The notes beneath the pieces are model-generated. The model was not told where the DNA came from, did not search any database, and saw only the letters and a program-made list of their open reading frames with translations. Position numbers and translations under genes: made by a program. From positions 2,070,151 through 2,134,150 of the forward strand of contig NZ_JAPNJW010000002.1 in assembly GCF_026626745.1 (NCBI RefSeq): a stretch of 64,000 nt of DNA, written 5' to 3'. Of the stretch, positions 26,362-33,919 are shown piece after piece (positions within the stretch are counted from its first letter, which is position 1; every line of letters starts with the position of its first letter). This DNA comes from Nannocystis sp. RBIL2. GTDB lineage: Bacteria > Myxococcota_A > Polyangia > Nannocystales > Nannocystaceae.

Positions 26362-27414
26362 TCAGTCCCGTTCGGGCTTCAGGTCGCGCTGCATCAGCGC
26401 CGCCACGGCCCGGCGCACGCTCATGCCCTCGTAGAGGATCGCGTGCATGATCTGGGTGATCGGCATCTCGACTTGCTCGCGCTGGGCCAGGCGATGAGCG
26501 CTGAGCGTGTTGTTGACGCCCTCGGCGACCATCCCCATCTCGTCGAGGATCTCCTGCAGCGCCCGACCCTGCCCGAGCGCCAGCCCGACCCTGCGATTGC
26601 GCGACAGACCGCCAGTGCAGGTGAGCACGAGGTCGCCGAGCCCGGCCAGCCCCGACAGCGTGACGGGGTCGGCGCCGAGGGCGATGCACAGGCGACCGAT
26701 CTCCGCCAGCCCGCGCGTGATCAGGGCCGCGCGCGCGTTCTGGCCCAGGCCGGCGCCGTCGCACACGCCGGCGGCCAGGGCGATCACGTTCTTGAACGCC
26801 CCGCCGAGCTCGACGCCGACGACGTCGTCGGTGGCGTAGACCCGCAGCCCGTCGCCGTGCATCCACTGCTGGATCGCGGCGGCCGCCGCCGCGTCGGCGC
26901 TGGCGATCACCACCGCCGTCGGCAATCCGCGCGCGACCTCGGCGGCGAAGCTCGGCCCGCCGAGCACCGCCATCCGCTGCGCATGTTCTTTGGGCAATGT
27001 CTCTTGGACCACGTCGGCCATGGTCCGCAGGCTGTCGATCTCGACGCCCTTGGCGGCCACCAGGTAGTACGGCGGCGCCGCGTCGCCGAGCTCGGCCAGC
27101 GCCGCGCGGACCAGCTGGAGCGTGGCCCTGAGGCCGTGGCTGGGGATGGCGAGGATCACGAAGCCGGCGCCCGCGAGCGCGCGGCCGAGGTCGTGCTCGA
27201 CCGCGAGGTTGTCGGGGAACGGGAACTCGGCCAGGTAACGGGCGTTGACGCGGCCCGCCGCCATCGCCTCGAAGTGTTCGACGCTGCGGGTCCACAGCCG
27301 GACGGGCAGCCCGCGGCGGGCGCAGTGGAGGGCCAGCGCGGTGCCCCAACTGCCGGCGCCGAGCACGGCGACCGTCGGTGGCGGCGGGGACGCGGGAGCG
27401 TTCGTCATCGCCAC
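26362..27414 (-). CDS. gpsA: Glycerol-3-phosphate dehydrogenase [NAD(P)+] GpsA
   Basis: This 350-residue cytoplasmic enzyme makes sn-glycerol 3-phosphate for phospholipid synthesis from dihydroxyacetone phosphate. The N-terminal Rossmann fold has GAGSWGTALA; catalytic Lys lies in AAKGVE and GAFKNVIAL; the GLAGLGDLVLTCTGGLSRNRRVG block and the EGVNNT/MPI end are all present. Start ATG 27414 or 27408. Bases 26982-27010 carry CATG-14-like spacing at residues VQETLPKEHAQR, but the length agrees with the family, so it may be coincidence. The gap of 247 bp to the kinase holds no gene. Confidence 0.93.
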   Translation of the reverse strand: MAMTNAPASPPPPTVAVLGAGSWGTALALHCARRGLPVRLWTRSVEHFEAMAAGRVNARYLAEFPFPDNLAVEHDLGRALAGAGFVILAIPSHGLRATLQLVRAALAELGDAAPPYYLVAAKGVEIDSLRTMADVVQETLPKEHAQRMAVLGGPSFAAEVARGLPTAVVIASADAAAAAAIQQWMHGDGLRVYATDDVVGVELGGAFKNVIALAAGVCDGAGLGQNARAALITRGLAEIGRLCIALGADPVTLSGLAGLGDLVLTCTGGLSRNRRVGLALGQGRALQEILDEMGMVAEGVNNTLSAHRLAQREQVEMPITQIMHAILYEGMSVRRAVAALMQRDLKPERD

Positions 27415-27435
27415 CGGTTTTACACCTCGCCCGCG

Positions 27436-27870
27436 TCAGCGCGCGACCACCGGGAACGCCGCCTGCAACTCCGCGGGCACGCGCGTCAGCGACTGCCCGG
27501 CGAGCTTGACGAACACCCAGCGGGTCTCGGCGGTCGCCAGCACCACTGCATCGGCGGGTCGCACGATCTCGTAGCGGCGCAGCGAGAGGATCTTCCCCAT
27601 CTCCGCCACCCACGTGCGGACGACCACGGCGTCGCCGAGGCGGGCCGGGCAGAGGTACTCGATCGCGTGCGAACGCACCACCCACGTCGCCCCGAGCTCG
27701 CGGTAGCGCGCGAACGGCCAGCCGACCGCGATCGAGTGCGCCTTCGCGGCGGTCTGCGTCCACGCCAGGTAGTGGAGGTTGTTGACGTGGTCGAGCTCGT
27801 CGATCTCGTCGGCCGCGACCGTGTGGTGGTGATCGAACACGCCCGGGATCGCCGCGAGGTCGGCCGTCAT
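27436..27870 (-). CDS. Acyl-CoA thioesterase, hotdog fold (YbgC/FatM-like)
   Basis: This 144-residue protein is read from ATG 27870. It has the 4-hydroxybenzoyl-CoA-thioesterase-type hotdog arrangement: DELDHVNNLHYLAW at about 24-37 in place of the D-x-D-x-x-G-H-V-x-x-x-x-Y motif, a long helix, and the final beta strands (ATAETRWVFV). Members hydrolyse short- or medium-chain acyl-CoA or acyl-ACP. It lies 21 bp upstream of gpsA on the same strand, so a lipid-related operon is plausible. Confidence 0.82.
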   Translation of the reverse strand: MTADLAAIPGVFDHHHTVAADEIDELDHVNNLHYLAWTQTAAKAHSIAVGWPFARYRELGATWVVRSHAIEYLCPARLGDAVVVRTWVAEMGKILSLRRYEIVRPADAVVLATAETRWVFVKLAGQSLTRVPAELQAAFPVVAR

Positions 27871-27944
27871 GCGGCGCGAGTAGAGCACGCCTCCCGGCGC
27901 CGCGACCGGGGCATCTCGAGCAACCCGCGCCGACCGCGTGAGCC

Positions 27945-28100
27945 TCAGCGCGGCGCGTCGGCGGCCGGGCTGGGCGTCTGCGGGCCCAGCACCAGCAGCG
28001 TCGCGTGGTGCGAGGCGATCCCGCCGGGCACCCGCCGGATCGCATCGACGTCGAACACCTTCTTCGCCGCCGGTCGCGGCCCTCCCTGCACCCCACCCAT
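27945..28100 (-). CDS. Possible small protein, 51 residues
   Basis: ATG 28100 to TGA 27945 encodes a 51-residue peptide (begins MGGVQGGPRPAAKKVF, contains DVDAIRRVPGG and HHATLLVLGPQTPSP). Third positions are GC-rich like neighbouring genes, and it lies 74 bp upstream of the thioesterase on the same strand. No family is recognised. It could also be a chance frame in GC-rich DNA. Confidence 0.4.
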   Translation of the reverse strand: MGGVQGGPRPAAKKVFDVDAIRRVPGGIASHHATLLVLGPQTPSPAADAPR

Positions 28101-28206
28101 GGCGCGAAGCTAGCTGCACGGCGGGCCCGCGCGCAAGGGTCGGCCGGTGGTGGCAGAGCGCCCTCGCCCCCGCCCGCGTGCTAGCGTCGACCCCGACTCG
28201 CCGCCG

Positions 28207-29180
28207 ATGCTCCCGCCGCTGTACGGCCGCTGGATCTCCGACCTGCTCGGAGGGCCATTACCCGAAGAACAGGCCGCGACCTGCAGCGACTGCGTGCAGT
28301 GTCAGAGCCACGTGCCCGAGGGCTATCGGTTCGCCGACGCCACCAAGTGCTGCACCTACGTGCCGGCCCTGCCCAACTTCCTGGTCGGCGGCGCGCTCAA
28401 GGCCGGCTCGCTCGCCGGGCGCGAGCGGCTGCTGCGGCGCATGGTCGCGCAGCCCGACAGCATCACTCCGCACGGGCTCGACGCCACCGACGACGAGCGC
28501 GACCGCTACCGCGACATCCTCGCCGCCGAGCAGTTCGGCCGCGACCCCTCCCTCTTCTGCCCCTACTACCTCGCCGAGGCCGGCGGCCTGTGCGGCGTGT
28601 GGCGCAACCGCAACGGCATCTGCGCCACCTGGTACTGCAAGCACGACCGCGGCGCGCGCGGCCAGCGGTTCTGGCAGGCGCTCGAGGTGCTGCTCACCGC
28701 CGTCGAGCGCGAGCTCAGCCACTGGTGCGCCTGCACGATCCTTTTTGAAGAGACCCCGCCGGCCGAGGGCGGCGAGGCCGCGTGGAGCTGGTGGGCGGGC
28801 CGCGAGGGCGACTTCTTCCGCCGCTGCGCCGAGCTCGTCGAGGCGCTCGGCTGGTCCGAAGTACAGGCCATGATCGGGCCCGCGATCGAGACCCAGGTCG
28901 GCGACCTCCTGGCCGCCCGCGCCGCGCTCGCCGGGCCGATCCCCGACTCCTTGCAGCTCGGCACGATCCGCGTCTCGCACCGCGGCGACGAGCGCAGCCG
29001 CGTCGTCACCTACCTCGACACCGACGCCCTCGAGCTGCCGACCGCCCTCCTCGACCTCCTGCCGCGCTTCGACGGCCGCCCCACCGCGCCGTCCTCGCCG
29101 AGCTGCGCGGCCTCGGCGTCGAGGTCTCCCCCGCCCTCCTGCGCATGCTCGTCGACTTCGAGCTGCTCACCGCCGCCTGA
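28207..29180 (+). pseudogene. Cys-rich conserved protein gene with an apparent frameshift near the 3' end
   Basis: From ATG 28207 the frame encodes a Cys-rich protein (CSDCVQC, KCCTYVP, FCPYYL, CGVWRNRNGICATWYCKH). The pattern suggests a metal or iron-sulphur site. The frame gives protein-like sequence up to LLDLLPRFDGR (about base 29078). The matching continuation (RAVLAELRGLGVEVSPALLR and so on to a stop at 29180) is in another frame. One missing base in the C-run at 29079-29082 would join them into a protein of about 325 residues. The unshifted frame runs on to 29475, over a repeat array and into the kinase gene, which is not plausible. This is either a real frameshift or a sequence error. 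Function unknown. Confidence 0.7.
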
Positions 29181-29189
29181 ACCGTCCGA

Positions 29190-29259
29190 CATGTGCATTT
29201 GGCCATGTCTTCTCGGCCATGGCGCATGGAACATGTCCATGCGCACATGTCCCTTCGTC
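29190..29259. repeat. Five CATG-14 units between convergent genes
   Basis: Units at 29190, 29204, 29218, 29232 and 29246, exact 14-bp register, ending at the kinase stop codon (29259). The N4 and flanks are variable here (for example CATGTGCATTTGGC). Confidence 0.85.
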
Positions 29260-31454
29260 TACCGCCCAGGCTTCAGCAGCACCACCTCGAACTCGCTGCC
29301 GGGCACGAAGCCGACCGCCGCCACCGGCGTCGCGCCGCTGCGATCGAGCGGCACGCCCTCCGAGTCGCCGCGGCGGCGCAACAGCCACGCCGAGCCGTAC
29401 GTGCGCGGCAGCGGCCGCCGGTGCGGCGGAAACGAGGCCCACACGTGGTCGAGCAGCTCCTGCGTGCTGTCGTAGCCGAAGCACGGCACCGCGACTTCGC
29501 CCCGCTCGCCGTCGGTCGCCGCGGTCCAGTGGATCACCGCGCAGCGCGAGCGCAAGGCGTCGGGTGCGGCCGCCGGCCCCTCCAGCGCGTGCAAGCCCAG
29601 CCGCAAGCGCACGCCGGGGCGCAGCCCCGCGTCGGCGGGCGCCGTCAGGCCGCGCTGCGGATCGGTCACGAGCGCGGCCTCGAGCGCCTGCTCGTCTCCG
29701 GCGCGCCGCAGCGACCACGACGACCCATAGGCGGCGAACGGCGGACGCACACGGGCAGGAATCGCCGACCAGATCGCCTCCATCAGCGCGCCCGTCGACG
29801 CGTGACGGCCGAGCACGAACCGCTGCACTCGCTCCAGCTCCGCCACCCCCTCCGGCAGCTCCACGATCAGCTCGCCGTGACGGGCCAGCAGCCTGCCGCC
29901 GTCGTCGATCGCCACCCGCAGCATCCCCAGCGTGTACGGCGTCATCGTCGCCAGCGCCGCCTCGAAGCCGGCCACGAGCGCCAGGAGGCAGGTCCGCCGC
30001 GGCATCCCGAACGCACCCGACAGCAGCAGCGGCACGGTGAGCGACTGCACCCCCGAGCACCGCGCCTGTTCGAGGCACGCCGTGGCCACCCGCGCGAGCA
30101 GTTGCTCGGAGCCGGCCGAGCCGGCGAATTCCTGCGGGAGGTGGACGAAGAACACCCGCGCGGCCGGGAGCCGCCCTCCCGCGACGACCTGGACGGAGCC
30201 GAGCGGACCCTGCGGCAACTCCATCACGGCGGCCGCGACCTCGGGCCCGCCGAACTCGCACAGGCTGCGCGCCAGCGTGCCATGCACCGGTCCGTCGCTG
30301 GTGATGCCGCACACGATCGCGTCGACCTCTTCGAACCGCAGATCGGTGCGCAGCACGATCAGCGTGGCGGACCCGGGCAGCGCGAACGCCTCGGGCCGCC
30401 AGCGACTGGACGGCTTGACGTAGAACGTGGCCCGCTGACGGACTTGCTGCAGCGCGTCGAGCTGCGGCACCTCGGGCGACCCGGAGGTCGACGCCTGCCC
30501 GTCCGCCGCCGCGGTGGCCGCCAGCGGATCGACGACCTCGCGCGCCCGCTCGACCCGCGGCAGCGGGCGGCCGTCCGGGAGCTCCTGCAGCGCCTCCGCG
30601 AACGCCCGCATGTCGGCGAACCGCGACCGCGGATCCTTCGCCAGCGCGCGCGCCAGCACCGTCTCGAGGGCGTCCGGCCAGTCGGGGGCGTGGTTTTTCG
30701 CAACCAGCGGCGACGGCGGCTCGCTCTGGATCTCCGCCATCAACTGGAACACGTCCTCACCGCCGAACGGCCGCGTCCCCGCGAGCAACTCGTGGAGGAT
30801 GACGCCCAGCGCCCACACGTCACCGCGCGCGTCGCCCTCGCGGGCCCCGCCGGCGCGCAGCAGCTCCGGGGCCATGTAGGCGACCGTGCCGAGGAACGCG
30901 CCGTCGCCGGTCAGCGTCGTCGTGCTCTGGGTCGCAATCTTGGCCACGCCGAAGTCGAGGATCTTGATGGCGTCGTCGTCGGTCCCGCGGATGGTGCGGA
31001 AGCAATTCGCCGGCTTGAGGTCGCGATGGACGATCCCGTGCGCGTGGACCACCGCCATGGCGTCGCAGATCTGCAGCGCCACGTGCCGGACGCGCCGCCA
31101 CGCGAGACGGCCCTCACGCATCAGCGTGAGCGACAGGTCCTCGCCGGCCAGGAATTCCATCACGTAGTAACCTGTCCCATCATGCAGGTGACCGGCGTCG
31201 ACGACGCTGATCACGCCCGGATGACGGATGCTCGAGGCAGCCAGGGCCTCGCGGAAGAACCGCCGCAGCGCCGGCTCCGAGCGGCACAGGCGCGGCTGCA
31301 GCACCTTCACCGCGTAAGGCAGCCGGGCCTCGGTGCTCTCGGCCAGATAGACCGTCCCCATGCCCCCCTCGCCCAGACGGCGGACGATCCGCACGGGCAG
31401 TTTGTCGCCGAGCACCGCGCCGACGAGGGGATCGGACTCTCGCACGCCCGTCAC
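29259..31454 (-). CDS. Ser/Thr kinase fused to a macro domain and two C-terminal repeat modules
   Basis: This 731-residue protein starts with GTG 31454. The kinase domain (about 20-290) is complete: GEGGMGTVY, AVKV, HRDLKPAN (with the Lys), DFG, MAPE. After a short linker, residues about 365-505 have the layout of a macro (ADP-ribose-binding) domain: FEEVDAIVCG, GGPEVAAAV, GPLGSVQVVAGGRLP, VFFVHLP and TVPLLLSGAFGMP. The Asn after VDAIV that contacts ADP-ribose in many macro domains is Cys here. Two tandem modules follow (about 545-625 and 655-729), each with W-S/A-x-x-P, a YGSSW/YGSAW turn and LRR; they could be ubiquitin-like beta-grasp folds. No transmembrane helix was seen. The module calls are by pattern, not by search. 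Confidence 0.8.
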   Translation of the reverse strand: MTGVRESDPLVGAVLGDKLPVRIVRRLGEGGMGTVYLAESTEARLPYAVKVLQPRLCRSEPALRRFFREALAASSIRHPGVISVVDAGHLHDGTGYYVMEFLAGEDLSLTLMREGRLAWRRVRHVALQICDAMAVVHAHGIVHRDLKPANCFRTIRGTDDDAIKILDFGVAKIATQSTTTLTGDGAFLGTVAYMAPELLRAGGAREGDARGDVWALGVILHELLAGTRPFGGEDVFQLMAEIQSEPPSPLVAKNHAPDWPDALETVLARALAKDPRSRFADMRAFAEALQELPDGRPLPRVERAREVVDPLAATAAADGQASTSGSPEVPQLDALQQVRQRATFYVKPSSRWRPEAFALPGSATLIVLRTDLRFEEVDAIVCGITSDGPVHGTLARSLCEFGGPEVAAAVMELPQGPLGSVQVVAGGRLPAARVFFVHLPQEFAGSAGSEQLLARVATACLEQARCSGVQSLTVPLLLSGAFGMPRRTCLLALVAGFEAALATMTPYTLGMLRVAIDDGGRLLARHGELIVELPEGVAELERVQRFVLGRHASTGALMEAIWSAIPARVRPPFAAYGSSWSLRRAGDEQALEAALVTDPQRGLTAPADAGLRPGVRLRLGLHALEGPAAAPDALRSRCAVIHWTAATDGERGEVAVPCFGYDSTQELLDHVWASFPPHRRPLPRTYGSAWLLRRRGDSEGVPLDRSGATPVAAVGFVPGSEFEVVLLKPGR

Positions 31455-31521
31455 GATACAACAGGCGCCCAGCCGACAGACCGGTGACCCCGGCGCGCGG
31501 ATCTGCTAGGGTGCGCGCGCC

Positions 31522-32166
31522 GTGACGCTGTCCCTCCGGACATCCTCGCTCGCCGTCCTCGCCGTGGTCCTCGCGTGCGGAGAGACCGAGGAACCGGCGG
31601 CGCCGGTCGAGGCCGCGACGGACGCGGCTGCTCCGGCCGAGGTGCCCGCCGAGGAGCCGGCCCCGCCGCGTGACCCGTTCGCCGCCGAGGGCATCGAGGC
31701 CGCGCGTCCGGGCCTGCGCTTCGGCTGGCCGGTCGAGAGCCCGCACATCACCTCCTACTTCGGCTGGCGCACCAACCCGATGACGGGCGTCGGCACCAAG
31801 CTGCACCGCGGCCTCGACCTGCGCGGCGGGATCGGCGACCTCATCCTCAGCATCGGCCCCGGCGTGGTCCAGTTCGCCGGCCAGGACCTGCTGCTCGGCA
31901 ACCTCGTGATCGTCGACCACGGCCTCGGCGTCACCTCGTACTACGGGCACATGCACGACATCCTGGTCCACGTCGGCCTGCCCGTCGACCGCGGCACCGC
32001 CCTCGGCCTGGTCGGCAACACCGGCCGCAGCGAGGCCCCGCACCTCCACCTCACCGTCAAGATCGGCGCCCTCGCCGTCGACCCGCTGTGGCTCATCGGC
32101 GCCCCCCTGCACGGCTACCCCGGCCTGCCGGCGCTGGCCGAGGCCGACACCGACGTCGAGTACTGA
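31522..32166 (+). CDS. M23 (LytM-type) metallopeptidase, lipoprotein
   Basis: This 214-residue protein has a GTG start (31522), a signal peptide ending at VVLACG (Cys about 19) and a Glu/Ala/Pro-rich linker. The C-terminal LytM domain (about 75-205) has the zinc ligands HRGLDL, and HLHL preceded by GRSEAP; YGHMHD supplies the additional catalytic His. Such enzymes cut peptidoglycan cross-links or act as activators. The signal peptide start TLSLRTSS is encoded by a CATG-14-type unit (31527-31540). Confidence 0.88.
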   Translation: MTLSLRTSSLAVLAVVLACGETEEPAAPVEAATDAAAPAEVPAEEPAPPRDPFAAEGIEAARPGLRFGWPVESPHITSYFGWRTNPMTGVGTKLHRGLDLRGGIGDLILSIGPGVVQFAGQDLLLGNLVIVDHGLGVTSYYGHMHDILVHVGLPVDRGTALGLVGNTGRSEAPHLHLTVKIGALAVDPLWLIGAPLHGYPGLPALAEADTDVEY

Positions 32167-32168
32167 CC

Positions 32169-33842
32169 TCACTCGCCGAACACGCGCACGAGATCCATGT
32201 TCGTCGGGACATGCTCCTTGAGCCATGTCCCGAAGCGCACCCGCGACGCCCGCCAGAACTCCGCCAAAGTCGCTCCCGGCGTCGCGTCGAGCCCCTGCAC
32301 CAGGCTCACGAAGCCGCGGATCGCCGGCGCGAGGCTCGGCGCGCGCAGCGGGTCCGAGCCGTGGCGCGGCGCGATCGCCCCGATGTCGAAGTTACGCGTG
32401 CGCGCCAGCGCCGGCGCCACCGGGTCACGCGGCTCGATCAGCAGGTACAGGTCGCCTTGCCCCGGCGCCGCCGCGCGCTCGCGCAGGTGCACGCACACGA
32501 ACCCCAGCCGGTCGGGCCCGGCCTCGCCGAGCTCGCGGCCCTGGCCCTCCGCACGGGCCGTCTGGCGCGCGGTCGCCTCGTCGCGCACCTCGTCGAGCGC
32601 CAGGTTCTGCACCAGCCCGCTCGTCAGCACCACGAACGCCTTCTGCGGCTTCAGCTCGGTGTCACGGGTCAGCAGGATCCGCTTCGACTCCCAGAAGTAG
32701 TCCTCGCGGTACAGGTTCTGCTGGTAGTAGAAGCGGACCATCCGCAGCAGGTCGCCGAACATCTCGCGGTGGTGCGCCTGATACTTGGCGCGCGCGCTCG
32801 CCTCGTCGGCGCCGGCCTGCAGCACCGCGATCGCGGTGCGGCCCGCGTGCCACGCCGAGTGCATCGCCAGCAGCACCCCGGTGGACAGCACCGGGTCGAT
32901 GAAGCCGGCCGCGTCGCCGATCTGGATCCACCCTGGACCTGTCACTTCGGACATGCGGTAGCTCCAGTCGCGCTCGTGGCGGACCGGCGTCACCCGCGTC
33001 GCCGCCGGCCCGAGCACCGGGGCCAGCTCGCTCGCCGCCGCCAGCAGCGCGTCGTAGTCGCGGCGCGGCGCCCCGCGGGCCTCGCCGGCGTCGAGCTGCA
33101 CCACCCCCACGCTCGCCCTGCCGCCGCCGATCGGGAAGAACCACCACCACTGCTCGGCCTCCGCCAAAAACAGCGCCTGCTCGTGGCGCGGCGGCGGCGC
33201 CCCGACGCAGCCGGAGAAGTGGGCCCACATCGCCTGGTGCTTGAGCCCCGCGATCTCCTCGCGGCGGTCCTTCGCGCGGCCGAGCAGCATAGACTGCCCG
33301 GTCGCGTCGATCACCAGCCGCGCCCGCGTCTCCTGCGACTGTCCCGCGCGCTCCCACGCCACACCGACCAGCCGCTCGCCGTCCCACAGCAGCGTCCGCG
33401 CGACCGCCCGATCGAGCACCACCGCCCCCGCGCGCGTCGCCGCCGCGAACAGGATCGCGTCGAAGCGCGCGCGCTCGACCAGCCACGCGTGATCGTAGGC
33501 GTCGCTGTCGTAGAACCACAGGTCCCAGCGCGGCGTCTTGCCCCACCCCCACAAAGTGCTGCCCGTCTTGCGCCCGAAGCCGGCCGCCTCGACCTCGGCG
33601 AGCGCGTCGATCTCGGCCAGGATCGGGATGATCCCCGGCAGCAAGCTCTCGCCCACGTGCGCGCGCGGGTGCGTGCCGGCCTCGAGCAGCAGCACGCGCA
33701 GCCCCGCCTTCGCCATCACCGCCGCCGCGGTGCTGCCCGCCGGCCCGCCGCCGATCACCAGCACGTCGACGACGTCCAGCGCCTGCGCCGTCACGCGCGT
33801 CCCCTCGCTGGGCCGGTCACCCTCGGCTGACTTATCGGACAT
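32169..33842 (-). CDS. FAD-dependent oxidoreductase of the halogenase-like family
   Basis: This 557-residue flavoprotein has an N-terminal dinucleotide fold (VLVIGGGPAGSTAA), followed by GESLLPG, a motif of flavin halogenases and related epoxidases. A WWWFFPI segment at about 225 corresponds to the halogenase WxWxIP motif, and the second FAD contact is IGDAAGFIDPVLSTG. The pattern is closest to the CndH-like flavin-dependent halogenases, but the reduced motif leaves a monooxygenase or reductase possible. Both ends touch repeats: the start ATG is the CATG of a unit at 33840, and the last residues (KEHVPTNMDLV) are encoded by a three-unit array at 32196-32237. Confidence 0.72.
   Translation of the reverse strand: MSDKSAEGDRPSEGTRVTAQALDVVDVLVIGGGPAGSTAAAVMAKAGLRVLLLEAGTHPRAHVGESLLPGIIPILAEIDALAEVEAAGFGRKTGSTLWGWGKTPRWDLWFYDSDAYDHAWLVERARFDAILFAAATRAGAVVLDRAVARTLLWDGERLVGVAWERAGQSQETRARLVIDATGQSMLLGRAKDRREEIAGLKHQAMWAHFSGCVGAPPPRHEQALFLAEAEQWWWFFPIGGGRASVGVVQLDAGEARGAPRRDYDALLAAASELAPVLGPAATRVTPVRHERDWSYRMSEVTGPGWIQIGDAAGFIDPVLSTGVLLAMHSAWHAGRTAIAVLQAGADEASARAKYQAHHREMFGDLLRMVRFYYQQNLYREDYFWESKRILLTRDTELKPQKAFVVLTSGLVQNLALDEVRDEATARQTARAEGQGRELGEAGPDRLGFVCVHLRERAAAPGQGDLYLLIEPRDPVAPALARTRNFDIGAIAPRHGSDPLRAPSLAPAIRGFVSLVQGLDATPGATLAEFWRASRVRFGTWLKEHVPTNMDLVRVFGE
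32196..32237. repeat. Three CATG-14 units in the C-terminal coding end of the flavoprotein gene
   Basis: Units at 32196, 32210 and 32224 (42 bp, exactly 14 codons), followed by CACC at 32238. Another unit lies inside the same gene at 32938-32951. Confidence 0.8.
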
Positions 33843-33909
33843 GCACCTTCAGCCATGTCCCATCGACCCTGCCTCATCGGACATGCCCTTTCAGCCATGC
33901 CGCGCAGCT
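33840..33909. repeat. Five CATG-14 units spanning the flavoprotein start codon
   Basis: Units at 33840, 33854, 33868, 33882 and 33896. The CAT of the first unit is the flavoprotein start codon (minus strand). The array fills the 77-bp gap to the OPT gene stop at 33920. Confidence 0.85.
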
Positions 33910-33919
33910 CCTCGCCCCG

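Noticed and set aside
26982..27024. CATG-14 insertion in gpsA
   Set aside because: Spacing is suggestive (26982, 26996, 27010), but the protein matches the normal GpsA length here, so I do not claim an insertion.
29181..29475. Extension of the Cys-rich protein (28207) to 29475
   Set aside because: The unshifted frame runs over a repeat array and into the kinase gene on the other strand, giving low-complexity sequence; the frameshifted reading ends cleanly at 29180.
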